Part shown: piece by piece, positions 1 to 13,675 of the stretch
Layout of the letters: the number at the start of each line of letters is the position of its first letter
How positions within the stretch are numbered: position 1 is the first letter of the stretch
Assembly: GCA_964007475.1 (NCBI GenBank)
Contig: OZ023273.1
Span: 44,517,525-44,581,524 of the forward strand
Reading direction: 5' to 3'
Origin: Hybos culiciformis
Lineage: Eukaryota; Arthropoda; Insecta; Diptera; Hybotidae
DNA length: 64,000 nucleotides
Notes under the pieces: generated by a model
What the model saw: only the letters and a program-made list of their open reading frames with translations
Told to the model about the DNA's origin: nothing
Database searches by the model: none
Translations under genes and position numbers: made by a program

Positions 1-260
1 GTGCCGCCTGAGATAGTGCCGCCCGAGAAACTGAAATAGCGCCGCCTCATTTTCGATATTAAACTAAAACTGAAATAGTGCCGCTCAATTCGATTTCATA
101 TAAAACTGAAATAGCGCCGCCGATGTCAGTTTTCTAAATTGGCGGCATTATTCCAGTTGAAACTGAATTAATGCCGCCAATTTGAAACTGAAATAGCGCC
201 GCCGATTTCATTTTTCTGATTTGACGGCACTAATTCAAAACTTTTTGAATTAGCACCGCT
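1..260. repeat. Array of alternating GCCGC-containing 13-bp cores (locus A)
   Basis: About nine copies of a core close to GAAATAGYGCCGC are visible. Seven are forward, at about 10, 33, 72, 108, 165, 190 and 247. Two are reverse-complement, at about 141 and 223. A partial copy sits at the window edge. Spacers are 10 to 30 bases and AT-rich. The array is strikingly GC-richer than its surroundings and is cut by the window start. The same core with one or two base changes builds the array at 29.71-30.06 kb. I see no protein-coding content. It is probably a transposable element or a palindromic satellite; the class is unknown. Confidence 0.7.
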
Positions 261-380
261 ACAAAAATGTCGGACGATCCAGAAAGGGTGGAAAAAAATT
301 CTTATAGCTGTTGTGCATAATGGGTGACTGTACCGCGTCCCGCTCGCTTCGCGCAAATCCCACTGACCAACCATCGCCCG
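261..380. other. GC-rich block between array A and the TIR-element fragment
   Basis: This block is much richer in G and C than the flanks, with several CpGs around 330-378. A 71-codon minus-strand open frame (168-383) crosses it but also runs through the repeat array, so I do not treat it as a gene. It ends exactly where homology to the 17.4-kb element begins (381), so it is likely part of a mobile element or of a composite insertion. I cannot identify its family. Confidence 0.4.
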
Positions 381-824
381 CATGCTAGAATTTGTCGTTT
401 TTACAATCTTGAACTTCCGTTAACCACCAACTTGCGATATTGGCACGAAATCCAGCGCTGTCGTATGTGAAAATGCGATTATATTGTGTTTTGTTTTATT
501 ATATCTAAATAAAGATACGATGTCAACCGTACTTAATAAATATCGACAACTTACGATATTAAACGGCAGAAAAAAATTTGCAATTATCGTATATCTATTT
601 AGGCAATGTTAGTAAATTAAGATATCATCGTAAAAACTTAAAAATGTGAAAATATGATAGAAAATTTCAAATTTTCAAATAAATTTTAATTGTTAAAAAT
701 ATAATATAATTTTTTTCATAAAACCATGTAAAAAAAATGAGGACTCTTGAAGAAAAATTTTAAAACAAACAGTTTTTTGCTTCCTGTGAAAACTAGTGTT
801 TTTGAGATACGATAGTACTCTTCA
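381..824 (+). mobile_element. 5'-truncated copy of the 17.4-kb TIR element
   Basis: From CATGCTAGAA at 381 to ATAGTACTCTTC ending near 823, this segment aligns almost continuously with 17671-18101, with only scattered substitutions and short indels. Identity is perhaps 85-90 percent by eye. The left third of the element, including its left terminal inverted repeat, is missing. The right terminus diverges after GTACTCTTC, so the outer part of the right inverted repeat is also lost. No open frame of note is present. It is a dead, partial copy of a non-autonomous DNA transposon. Confidence 0.8.
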
Positions 825-1500
825 GAATCTTCGCAATTATTTTTGTTTTATTTTTAAAAATTTATTTTTTAATTTTTTATAAAAAAAATAACTCTTCAGT
901 TTTCGCATATTATTCTAATTATCATATAACTAGCGACTCGTCAACGCCGTTTTGCATGAACATTATTTTAATTCGGAAACGACTGACCATCTTTATATGG
1001 TGTAAAGTTTCAGCTGTCATCGACCAGATAGCAGATATTGATATCCCTGCATGCTTAAATTCATTTTCGAAGTAATATTCTTAGTGTGATTTTGAATTAA
1101 AATAAATACATTTTTTTTTTGTTAAAAATCATTAATTTTGTTGATAAAATGCTGACCCTTTAACTTCGTGCGCCCGCATCCTACCGGTAGTTATCCACTG
1201 CTCTAATTATAATATTTTGAGGATATTACTTGAATATATTTTTTTGAGGCAGGAACTTAAACAAGTCAAAATTTATTACGACCAACGATTAATTACTTAT
1301 ATTATTTGAACAATATGGACAAAGGTTTTTTATTTTTGATATTTTGACAAATAAAATTTTTACATAAAAAATATGTAACAAAAAGTTATATGAGAAAGAT
1401 TCTCTCTCAGACTAAAAAAAAAGTAGTAAGAATGCTTTGTAAAATTTTGCTTTCGATTTTGTTTTTCACTCAAAATTAAATAAAAATGTGGTTCAACAGA
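825..1500. other. No gene seen; two higher-complexity patches
   Basis: AT-rich DNA. The patches at about 925-1060 and 1160-1205 have more G, C and CpG than the background. They may be old transposon remnants. One frame at 926-1075 is open for about 40 codons but resembles nothing I recognise. Confidence 0.35.
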
Positions 1501-2007
1501 AAACTCTGTGGCAAAACGGAATAACAGCATAAGTTCAAAAAAGATGTTTTTCAGGAAAGCAATTTAAAGAAATTTTTCCATCTGTAAAATGATATAAAAA
1601 CGAGATTATGCTGTTATGTAATAAGGAATATTTCAGTTAATAATTGAGAGATTATTCCAAAAAATTGCCAGAATAGAAATAAGAACACGTAGAAAAAGAT
1701 GGCATTAATAACTCGATTTCGACATAACTCGACATATGCTCTTATTCCTTATTCCCACAGAACTATTCTATAATCAGGTCCACGAGCGAATTTTTCCATC
1801 TGTAAAATTATATAAAAACGAGATTAGGCTGTTATGTAATAAGGAATATTTCAGTTAATAATTGAGAGATTATTCCAAAAAATTGCCAGAATAGAAATAA
1901 GAACACGTAGAAAAAGATGGCATTAATAACTCGATTTCGACATAACTCGACATATGCTCTTATTCCTTATTCCCACAGAACTATTCTATAATCAGGTCCA
2001 CGAGCGA
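1500..2007. mobile_element. MITE-like unit with a 218-bp internal tandem duplication
   Basis: The segment beginning AATTTTTCCATCTG at 1571 is repeated from 1789 with a period of 218 bases, and both copies run to CCACGAGCGA. The copies differ at only a few positions near their starts. The left edge (ACTCTGTGG at 1503, then GGAATAACAGCATAAG) is similar to the reverse complement of the end of each copy (CATATGCTCTTATTCC through CCCACAGAA, ending near 1980). This makes the whole look like an inverted-repeat element that later gained an extra right half. There is no coding frame. High identity between copies suggests a recent duplication, or an assembly duplication. Confidence 0.7.
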
Positions 2008-5000
2008 GTCGGACGGAATGTATGTTGTCGAGTTATAAACTGAATGCTAAAATAAATCTTTATCTTTTAATTAACAATTCAATCTTAAAAGTATTTCTAT
2101 ACACGACTAGCAAAAGATGTTTTTATCTGTATTACAAAAAAGAATAAACATAATGTACTCTCTACATATTATGGTATAACTAACAGTGCTTCTTGTGTAT
2201 ACATTATATTTGTTAGTTAGTTATTAATCCTTTAAATTTTATGCCCAGCAGTTATTAACTCTCTGGAAAATTGATAAAATGTGGTTAATAAATAACAAAA
2301 AAAAAATAATGTTATAAATATGAAGTTGTAGATATATTTATTTTCATAGTAAAATGTAAATAAAATTAGATGACGATTTTGTTAGTTGAAAAATAAAAAA
2401 AATATTTCAAAATTATTTATTTAGGTTGTTATTTATTAAAATTTAATTCAAACTAGAAAATAAATACTTTTAATTATGATGTCAAGAAAATGCATAATAC
2501 CGTAAAGAATTATAAATTTTTTTTGTTGAAAAAGCATCATTTATAACAAAAGGTTTATAAGTAGGTGTCACCACACTAAAAAAAATTTACACCTGGTTAA
2601 AGGGAATAATGTATGTTTTCATGAATAAATCATTTCTTTTTTTAATTCAAAATAAAAAAAAAAAAAAAAGAAAGATAAGAAACAAAAAAATTATATTTTA
2701 TGAAATTTAAAGCTTCATATGATTGTAGGTCAAAAATTATTATAATGGAATAAATATTTGCGCGCGCAAATAATATACACAATGACATGAAATTAAGACA
2801 TCGCTTTTCATTTACACTTTTGGTTCCAAATAAAAAATAAAAGTAGAAAGATTAATTATTATTATTTTACTTTTTTTTTCAAATTTATGACGTCATATCC
2901 GGTTTTAACATTACTTTCTGTTAAAAAAATTTCTCTTTTAAAACTTTTTTTTTTTTATTCCTAAGGAACAGGAATCCAATTAAAGTTCAAATTAATTATT
3001 TAATCCATTAATCATTTTCAATAAAAGTAAAATAAATAAATTCCAGTCCTTTTATAATATAAGTAAGTACATGTATGTATATTGTTTATATTTTTTATTA
3101 TTTTTGACATTGGAAATCACCGTTTACTCACAGATCTCAAATATTGAAAAAATATCATATTATTTATTGAAGGAATATAAAAATCAAAAATCTCGAATTT
3201 GATTTTTTGTCAGTGGGAATTTTTAATAGATAAATTTTTTGGTATTTTTTTATCATAAGATCCTTAAAAATGAATAAGTGTCCCCATTACTGCTTTTTTT
3301 TATTATGTTTATTCATGTCTTTGAAATCTTCTATGTCCAATTCAAAGTATAATCTGAATGTTCCAATTCTCACTCAATATCTTTAGTTCTATCGAGAATT
3401 TTAAAAATTAAGAGCTTGTGCATGTCAACTTAATGAATAAAATATATTATACACATATGGAGTAAGAAAATTGTATAACTGTAGGATGACTCGACGCAAT
3501 ACAATACACATTGTTATTGTACAACCTTGTTTTGAAAATGACAAATACGATTTTTTTTGTATCTAGATTCTAGATAAATATAAATAAGCAAGGAATCTTT
3601 CAAATATTTTATAATTTCAAATAAATTTCTAAATATTGTGTCATCAGAAATTTTTTTGATAAACTGCAGCATCTGTTGAAAACTTACAAATTACGTGTAA
3701 GTATTACATAAACTTATAGTATATAACTCAACTTATTTTTGTTTTCTTATATTCTTTGACCGATGGTATTAAATTTAATGATGTTTTATTTAATTTGAAA
3801 AAAAATAAAATAAAAGTAGTCAGATATCATAAGACTTTTTGTTTATTCCGGCTATTAGATATTATTTTTTTTATGAATTTATTGCAATTTATTTTTTCAA
3901 ACTTTTATAATTAGAAAGAAATCTTTATTTTAAATTTATTTGCCGATGAAAATGTTATTTAAGTAATAAAAATCTTAATGAGTCCACAATTTTTTTATAC
4001 CTACTTGCAATATAAAATAATAAATATACATTTTACAAACTGTCAAAAATTGTTTTAATTTTGTACACGTATATGTATAGTAATTTTCTTTAATATCGAT
4101 AGAGTATTCGAGCATGCTCTTGCTAGGATTGAGAAGTTGATATTTTGGTAATGGGATTTCCTATCTAGTCATTTTGTTTGTTGTTTAACTTCTGTTTCCA
4201 TAGATAAAAACTACAATTTTAACAAATTTTTGTCACAAATTGGTAAATTGATACAAATAATTAACCACCGAACACATTTGATAGTTCGAAGTTATTTTTT
4301 TTTTTTTTGAATCTATGTATTTAGTCACAATTTAATATATCGGTACTAAAATAAGTTTAGAAGGAAAGCTGTATCTTAATAATATTCTTTTTTAATTATA
4401 AATTAGTATTACGTGAACTTTGAAATAATTTTATACAAAAAAATTTTCAGTCAAAATATTTTCGCAGTTCTATATAATTATTATTTTATTGTGATGTTTT
4501 TATTAATTTACATAAGAAATTTTTTAAATTTTTGAACAAATTCTCTAAAATAATAAATACATTAAGTCAATTTGAATAATCTTTGTCAAGGTTTTTATAT
4601 ATATAAGATAAGATAAGATAAAAAAATTTTTCGCATTTATCGTTTTGAAAAAATTTTTAGACAGAGAATTTAAGCTATATTTCTTAAAAAAAAATTTCTG
4701 GATCTAAGAAAATAGTTTTTGAAGTTTGTTAATGATTATGATGATGACGATTATGACTATAATTAAATACGAAACTCCTTTTGATGTGATAACATGCTAT
4801 CATAGTAGTATTATAGTTTTAAGTGTTCAAGTGTAAACTAAAATTGAAAACAATGCAAAAGTTTATAATTTTATAACCTTGTAGTAAGATTGTAAATTTA
4901 TTAAAAAAAATTATTAACTATATACAAAAATATACTTTATAGATTTATATTTATTATACAAAATCTTAATTTTTATTGAAATTTTACTAACCTACTAAAA

Positions 5001-8000
5001 TAATGAAAATCCTATGCAAATCACAAAATTTTCAATTTTATTTTTAACTTGCACTTTTGTTACGAACCATTTAGAAAAGCAAAAGTGACACACATAAAAT
5101 CTATAAAATATTTCTTAGTCTCAAAGTTAATTAAAAGAAAGAAAAATATTAAAATGTTGGGCAAAACCGTACTTAAAACTTATATTTACAAATAATTTTA
5201 ATTAACTGTTTTAAAAGCCCATACATAATCCTTCAAAATGTCTTAGCAAATTAAAATCCATCATGAAATATTTTTAATTTTCTAAAGAAATCAACAAAAT
5301 TTACCCAAATGACAAAATGATAATATGCAGAAAGTCTATATGGAATGTGTCAAGTGTAAGTTCTTGCATAGCTATTATATGTTTATCTCCAAAAACTATC
5401 AAAATTTCATCCTATTTAAAATGCACAATTTTCCCTATAAATATTTACGGGCGACTGTTACTTTCCTTCTAGTTTTTTTTTTGTTTTACAGAGCAGATCT
5501 TACAAACATTTGTATTGAAATTAACTTTAAAATATTAAATATTTTTTGAAATAATTATTTATTTAGTGGACACTTTCAGTTTCAATACTTTTTATAAGTC
5601 TCGTAATATGAATTAACTAAAACTACTAAAAAATATATTTATTTTATAATATTACATTTCACATAAACTGAAATAAGAAATATAAGAAATTTTTCTAAAA
5701 TTTCTTACCTCCTTCTACCGATTTCACGTAGTTTTGTACCAAACAAAAGTAGGTAACTAATTTATTTTTCAATCTAAAATTTGTAGAAATCGCGTTGATT
5801 TAAATCTTTGTATTTACACTAGAGAGCCGCATTCTGGTTCCCTTGTGAATTTTAAATCATATATCAATTTTGGTACATGTGTAACAAATCATAATTTATA
5901 ATAATTTTTCTTTAAAAAAATAAAAAAAAAATTATTATAAATATTTTATTTTTTCATCATTTTGCAAATAATTTCAGGTATATACAAAGAAAGAAAAATA
6001 TCATTTCATCTTTACGCTTTCGGAAGATATTTAACAAGTGAAAATAAAAATTAAAATAATCAATTTTCTTATTTTTATGTAGGCATAGTGTTAACAATGT
6101 AAAGGTATCATCAATTATATACCTATTTTATCCTCTCTAGATATAGAAAATCGGCTGCTGAATTGTTCTATTGGCATTAGTTAGTTCTGTAGTTGTAATG
6201 TGTCGTGAACTTAGCTTATTGTCAAAAATCAAATGTATAGTAAGGTGGAAGGAAATACCATAAATAAAACCATGTCATATTATCTAATTCACAAAAGACA
6301 AATAGGTTTTAACTAACGTATCTTGCACTTCTGTTTTAAAAACTTTCTGAAGAATGCGGGTTATAATCGTAATGCAACACAAAAATACTAAACAAATATA
6401 TAATAAGGATCAAAATAAAAAATAAAAAAATGGTAATGTTAGAATAGAATATGTGTTTAAAATGAAAAATAAGCCCTAAATAACTTGTCCATGATACTAT
6501 TATTTGGAATTTTTATCCTCAGAAACTATGCCTATAATATTTTTTAACCATAAAAATGATACGCAATATATTTATGTTAAAAAATTATGAGATTCATTAG
6601 AAGTATAATATTATATTATATATATTTTTATTTTTTGTTGGGAAAATTATTTTTCATCTTACTTTGATAGGATATCATTTGACAATAAGAGTAAAATATT
6701 TTTCATGGGTTATCGTTTTGTTTTAAGGGCTTTTCTAAATAATCCTTTTAATTTCTGAAAATCTCATCTCATACGGTATTTTATGGAGTCCAAAATGAAT
6801 GTTAATCGAATTAACATGCTCATTTTACATCCCACATATTTTTAAAGAGCTGTACTTATTAATTGCAGATTTTATGACAAAAAAAGATAATCCAGAGCTT
6901 TTAATATTATGAAGCATTATAATTTTTAATGAATTTTATACGGTTTAAAATAGTTTTTTTAAATAAAATAAATTAAAATTCTATACCAAAAAACAACTGC
7001 TTTATTTTTAGATTTTAGCATAAATTGAAATTGAGATGCATAACGTACTAATATTTATGAAATTAAAAATTTCGTGCTCATGTAAAATAAATTTAAAAAA
7101 ATACAGAAAGCATCTTTATTTTCTTGGCAATTATTTACATCATTATTTTTGTGTGGTTTCTTAAGAACCAAGCATTATATTTAGGCCTCGTATTTTTTTT
7201 CTCCTTAATAATAATTCTGATTTTAAATTTTATGGTTTTGAGAAATTGAGAATTGAATTATAATTCATGGGTTCTTTGCATTAAAATAACTCCAATTTGG
7301 AGTTTTTTTTTGTACTGTTAAAAAATACGACAGAGTAGAATTCTCAATTTGAAGGTAAAGGATTTGATTAGTAGATATAAACTATCCACTAAAATTGCTA
7401 ATTGCAAATACCCGTTTTTGCTTACATTATCAGATTTTTTGTAAAGATAAAAATAATAATATTTAAGAAGTAATTTTTAGATCAATTTAGTTTAGAAAAC
7501 TATTTAATTTTTTTATTTGAAAAATTACTAAACTAATCTGTGTAATGCCAATGACATCTCAAATTAAAATGTGAATTTTTGAGACGTCTTTGATACGATA
7601 ACGACGGCAAAATACCTAAATAACAATTTTTTAGTAAAATAACAGAAACAGTACGCTTCAAGCTTTTCTTTTAAATATATTATGTTCGCTAAACTATAGT
7701 TCTCAATAAGTTCTATAGTCTTAATAATTAAGTTCATTGTTTGAACTTAATACGATCCTGAATTAACGTTACTAATTTGTCATTATTTAAATTTTGTTTA
7801 TTGGTTTAGTTTATTATTTTTTTTTTTTGGTAAAATTATACCACTAAAAATCCCTAAGTGTACAAGTTGTTCATAAATATAAAATTAAAATTATGTTTGA
7901 TAAATACAAAAAATATCACACAAATTTTCAAATAAATTTTTTTAAAAATATTTTTATTTATTTCCGTCTTTTATGAATTTATGCACTTAAAACATGATAG

Positions 8001-8296
8001 GTGATTATTACTTCTCTTTCTGAATTGTGCAAAAATTTCAAATTTTAATGATATTATCTTGAAGTGATTTGAAATGTAAAATAAGGAAATTAAATATTTT
8101 AAACCAAAGAATTATAACTCGAAGTCAAAATAAGAGTTTTATTTATTATTATTTTAGTAGAGTAAACAATATAGTTATATCGATCGATTTAACATTTTAG
8201 CATTAGTCAATAAAATTTTAGCGACATTCCTTTATGAGTTAAGTTGTTTTATACTTAATTCAAGTATTTGGTTTCAGAATATATGGATCAAATGAA
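2008..8296. other. Long AT-rich stretch without recognisable genes
   Basis: Short low-complexity runs dominate. Small items only: an 18-bp perfect palindrome at 2755-2772, a short GATAA run near 4600-4620, a hairpin with a 10-bp stem around 7727-7751, and an 8-bp stem around ACTCCAA/TTGGAGT near 7290. The open frame at 5325-5549 has AT-driven composition (F, Y, I, N, K) and no recognisable motif. I see no exon with convincing splice signals on both sides. Confidence 0.5.
2755..2772. repeat. 18-bp perfect palindrome with GCGCGC centre
   Basis: TATTTGCGC followed directly by GCGCAAATA forms a perfect dyad. The alternating GC core stands out in DNA where CpG is rare. It could be a binding site for a dimeric protein or chance; nothing nearby identifies a role. 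Confidence 0.6.
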
Positions 8297-8342
8297 GAAA
8301 TTCACAAGCAGCAGCTACATAGATCTGCTCCTTGTGAATTTC
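8297..8342. repeat. Short hairpin, 17 of 18 bases paired
   Basis: GAAATTCACAAG at 8297 is matched by CTTGTGAATTTC ending at 8342, and the inner GCAG/CTGC pairs continue the stem to about 18 bases with one mismatch. The loop is about 10 bases. It is too short for a typical animal microRNA precursor and has no matching copy that I noticed elsewhere in the window. Confidence 0.6.
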
Positions 8343-11300
8343 AAATTTCGATTTTAATACAAAATTTTTATCCCTGATACTTTAATTAGAAACTTCAAAG
8401 CCAAGAAAAAGGGAAAAAAAAAATTATAATAATTAGTTATTCGTTATCGATTGCGAATCACAAATCATTTTGAGGGTTTTGGAAATAGTGGCATATTAAG
8501 AAAATAAAGTACCTGAGAATAATACTGTCGTAAATTTGACAACCAGAGATAATTGAGTGAAAGTTTTGTTGACAGCAATAAGCGAAGAAGCTCCGACAGA
8601 GAACAACCCAAAACCTAAAAAAGCCATTTGAGAAGTTACGACTATATTCTTCTCAGGATGCGATATACAAAAATACTTATGTACGTAGCATATAGGCTCA
8701 AATTCTATTTTTAGCTTCCAGATAAAACAAAAAAAAAAGTTTTTCGTAAGGATTTCCAGTTTAAATTAATTTTTTCTAACAAATTAAATAGGTTGTTTCA
8801 TTAAATCACAAAAGTAAATTAGTTGACCTTTTTTATTTAAATCGCGATAGTGTATGTACAATTTGTACATTCATATATGTAAATAATTTATCATTACATA
8901 TTTAAAAACAAGCTAAGCTTTTGATTAATGAAAAAATGTACATATATACAATATACATTCTTACAAAAGCAATAATAGGTAGGTACAAATAATTAAATTT
9001 ATAAGAAATTGGCGCCAGGTAACGTGTTTCAAAACATAATAACACCTATTAAAATTTTATCAAATTATGTTATCGATAAATTGTTTTATGCTGTTTTTTT
9101 TTTTTGTTTTTTGTTTTTAAACAATATCCAATTATTTATAATGTTTAACAACATTCACTTTTCCAATTATACCAAGTTTTGATTTTCATTCAATCAGTCA
9201 TTTAAATCAATCATTTGAAGAAAACTAAAATATGTAAAGGATGTTTTTTTTTTTACGAAAATCATATAAAACTCTTGAAAACTATAAAAATTTAAAATAT
9301 TTTTTATTTCATTTATTATTTTTATTGCAAAAGCTCATGCATGCACAAAAAATAATACTTTGGCCAGTAAATTAATTTTTATTTTGATTTGTTTTACATT
9401 TTTATAGACTTAATTATGATAATGTTATACTAAAAAGTATACAATGATTTATACCATTTAGAACACCCGTCAGAAACTATAGAGTTAGACATTCAGTGCA
9501 TTAATAAAATTTGCTGGGTACATGTATACAACTAATTTTTAAAATATGCTTGAAATAAAAAAAAAATTTATTTTGATGTCCAGCTTTTACGGTTGAAAAT
9601 CGTTTCACAAGACAAAAACTCGTCTGGTAAGATATATTTTTATTATCAATATTGGAATTTAATAAATTATTATTATCAGTTAATTTTGTGATTTTTCCGC
9701 ATTAATTGATATATAATTTAACGATAAATTAATAAATAGTGATTTTCCGTGCAATTTTGATTAAGCTATTATTTACTTCGTTAAAATTGACTGAAATACA
9801 CTGCATGACTTTGAAAATTTTTATCATTAACAGCGATTTTTCATCAATTATGTTTCTTATAATAAAGAAGCTGTTATGTGCCTATAATTAATGCCTTTTA
9901 TGTCACTAATTAGCACACACTTACTATATAGTTAGAAATTAATAAAAATAAATTATGATCGCTAGTTTTCTTGATAAAATTATTTAACACAAGTTTTTTT
10001 TATAATTAATTTAATTTTGAATAAAATATTTTTTTTTTTTTATATTTATTCCAAAGAAAATTTTTACTTGTAATCAAATTTATTCATATATAAAAAATTT
10101 ATTTTAAAGGAAATTGATCATTTTCTCTTCTCGCTAGAGGCACCAGTGGCGACGACTTATGGTCTTACAATGTCTTAATTTTATGTTATGTTTTTCGAGA
10201 TTATTTTAATTTATTTAAAACAAAGATGAAAAAGTATATTGTTGACATTAACGTTTCTTTATTTTTGTCTTCATCTTTTTTTGTGTTGTTTAAATTATAT
10301 ACCAATTCTATACTTCACAAAATTATTATTATTAAATTAATTTACAAAATCTCAAAAAGAGTCAGTTATTAGCCAAAGTTATTTAGGATTGTCATAAATT
10401 TTTTTTTGCAATTTAACAGGTTTTTATTTTTTATAACTTATATGTTACACTTTAAAGAAGATATGTTATATGTCAATTCTAACATAATGTAATATCAACA
10501 AAAATGTTATTTCATTCGAGAATTTATTTACAAAAAAAACTATATGGAACCAAAAAAAAAATTAAACCGACAAAACATTATTTTCAACAGATCTACTGTT
10601 TTGTCATTGAAAACTTTGCAAACTTGGCACTTGTTTACGTTCGTATAATCTAAATTAAATTAACATATCCAGATTTGTAATAATAATTTGCATCTTTTTT
10701 AAATTGTAATGTAAATTTTTTGTTTCATGTTTTTATTTTAATCTGAAATTGAATTTATCGCAAACACGAAATTATTACTTATTATTATTATAAAACAAAT
10801 TAAAAAAGCGTACCGAATAATAGATTCTAAATGCGCTTATACGACATAATAATTTAAGGAAGATTCAACAAAAAGCGACTTCCAACTGCACTAGGATCGC
10901 GTATTTTCAATTCAATTCTTAAAGTTTCTTCTCAGTTCCTTCTCATTTCATTGCGATACAACAAGAAATTATTATAAATTCAAAACAAAAAAAAAATACT
11001 TAATAATAAAGATATTTAAAGAGAAATTGGAAACTAAATGAAAAATATAAATACAAGTTATGGGCATTTTACTCTATATTTCAATAATATTTTTGATTGT
11101 ATCTTATTTCTTTATTTTTACAGTTATATGTATTTTTATTTTATTTATTATTTTATTAAACTTTAGGACAAACCGTATCTGTTCATGAATTTAGACCCCA
11201 AGAGAAAAGTAAAGAAAAAATATAAAAAAGCTTTTTATGAAAAATAACGAAATTTTCAAAACAAAATAAAGGCAAGAAAAAAAACCTAAGTATGTGTATA

Positions 11301-13675
11301 TGACGCGTTTTCAGCGTCAATCAGTCGACAAATTAAAACCACAAGCAAAACAAGATTAAAACTAAATGTAATCTGATATGATTCGTATATTTAAGTTTTA
11401 ATATTTTTAACAATGAAAAATTTCATCAAAAAATACACATGGGATAATAAGTTTCAATAAATAAATACAATTTGCAGTTGAACGAAGAATTTTTTATTAA
11501 ACAGAAATTGCTATACATACACTTTAATTCAATTTTTGATATTATTATTAATAATTTCTTGTAAACTTAAAAGTTTGAAAAAACATATTAAACTATTTTT
11601 TTTCTGGAAATTTTAATGCAGATATATGTGCTCACCTGTAGGTATACGAAATTATAATTCACTATAAGTTATCACAATTCTATTGAAGTATTACAAATAA
11701 GTACGCTTAAATTTTTAGAAGGAAATTTAATTCATTTATTTGACATTATGCTTTGGACAACTAATTTTTGACCCTAAACTTTCTTTGCTTAATATATTTT
11801 GTTCTTAACTATAGTAGAAAGAAATATAAGACAAACATTATTTGTTTTCTTTTAAGATTTTTTTTTCGGCGGACCTACATTTAAGGACGATAGATAAACC
11901 CTGCTAAAACTCTCCACTATTCTCATCAAGAATGTGAGAAAATTGTATATTATTGTTGCTAAACTAAATAAAAAAAAATATGTTGTTGTTTTTTATTTTT
12001 ATTATTTTCCAAGAACTAGGTTTGTGGGAATATTATTCATATACCTGCAATACAAACCCTTTTTATATTTAGTTATTAAAGTTTCACATATTCAACGCAC
12101 ATAACTATGTGTGATTCACATTGCCAAAAATATCTGTAAATAAAAATATGTAACATTATATATAAGAAATAAAAAAAAATAAAAGCCCTATAAATAAACC
12201 GATATTAAATGAAGTGTAAAAACCGAATTGCAATATAATTTCAACTTCCTTTGTCATCTTCTTTTTTTTAACTCGAACTTTTTTTAAACTAGTTTCTTGG
12301 ATACAGTGTCAAGAAAGTTTAAATATAATTTTTAATCATTTATTTCCTTAAATGACTGTAGAATAATGCTCTTTCGTTTTAAATAATTAAGCTGGAACTT
12401 TATGAATATAAAAAAATACACTTCTATAGTCATTTATTCAAAATCGTCAAATTTCTTAAATTTTACATATAAGAAGAAATATGTTTAAAACAAAAATTTT
12501 TCTAAATCACAATATGAATTATATATAATTGATTGCATAATTAAATTAAAAAAAAAAATAATTATATTTTATATTTATATAATAATGATGTAAATGTATA
12601 TTAACATAGTTATAATAAATATTTACTTCCATTTTTTTTTGCATTATTGTTTTCAATCAATATTTCAAAAATTTTTTTTTATTATTAATAACACGGTTGC
12701 ATCACTTTTGTGGTTAAAGACCTGTCAAGAACTCATTCAAATGAAACTGATACTGATGACATTATTTTTTTTGATTCATTCAGAAAATAATAATAAACCG
12801 TCATATTTTAAAAGATTTCTAATATAACATTAAAAAATTTTTACAATTATAATTATTTTATTTTTTTTTTATAAATAGTGATTTATATTATTTATTTATA
12901 AAATATGATATAAAAAAATAAAATGAGATAAAAATTTATAAAAAAAAAAATTTATTTTATTTTAATTGAACATTACTTCAGTAAATAAATTGGTTTTCTT
13001 ACAACAATAATAAATTTAACATTATTATTCGGTGCACACATGATAGAAATTAATTCACATAAATTATCATAATTTATAAAACCAAAAAATTTACTTTTCT
13101 TATAATAATAAATTATGATGTTCGTTTTAAAATCTGTCTGTCACGTTGTTATATTATAAATATAAAATAAACGTACAAAAACAAACTTAAATATATTACT
13201 TAGATATTTAGCTACCGAACAACAAATGAATTCTAAAAATTAAGCGAAAACAAATAATAAAGTTATAGATATCTTAAAATGACAAATAATCCAAGTATTG
13301 ATGATGTTAAACTTTCGTATCAACGTTGAGAACTTTTTTACTATTTTTGAAATAATTAAAAACATAAGAAAACTTCAATTATTGACATTTAAAGAGTCTT
13401 TATGAATTTAGTTTTATATACAAGAAATTGATGTTAATTTTTGCATTTTGGACGCTAGTTTATTTATAAATTCAAAAACATATTTAATTGTTGTGATTAA
13501 AATAACTGCTACCACAATTTTCAGCTTGTGATAAACCGTTAATGGATTAAAAGCATATTATTTTTTTGTATTAAGTGTTCATCAAAATTTACTAATTACC
13601 TAAATATTGTTTTGTCCAATATTTTAAATTTAAAATAAACTACAATTAAACCCTGAATTTTATAATCAAAATAAA
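8343..13675. other. AT-rich stretch; one short coding-like island
   Basis: The patch at about 8557-8640 has unusually high GC and an in-frame run of about 24 codons (8557-8631). See the findings. A few other GC-richer spots lie at about 10130-10165, 10850-10970 and 11300-11345, without recognisable content. The open frame at 12594-12827 is AT-driven. A minus-strand donor-like CAG|GTGAGC lies near 11632-11640. The rest is poly-A/T and AT-rich filler. Confidence 0.45.

Noticed and set aside
1..260. CRISPR-like array
   Set aside because: Repeats alternate in orientation, spacers are uneven and AT-rich, cores are only 13 bp and the genome is eukaryotic.
168..383. 71-codon minus-strand open frame
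   Set aside because: It runs through the GCCGC core array and a GC-rich transposon-like block; openness is explained by the lack of AT-rich stops in GC-rich DNA.
7727..7751. 10-bp stem hairpin ATTAAGTTCA/TGAACTTAAT
   Set aside because: Too short and AT-rich to distinguish from chance in 64 kb of such DNA.
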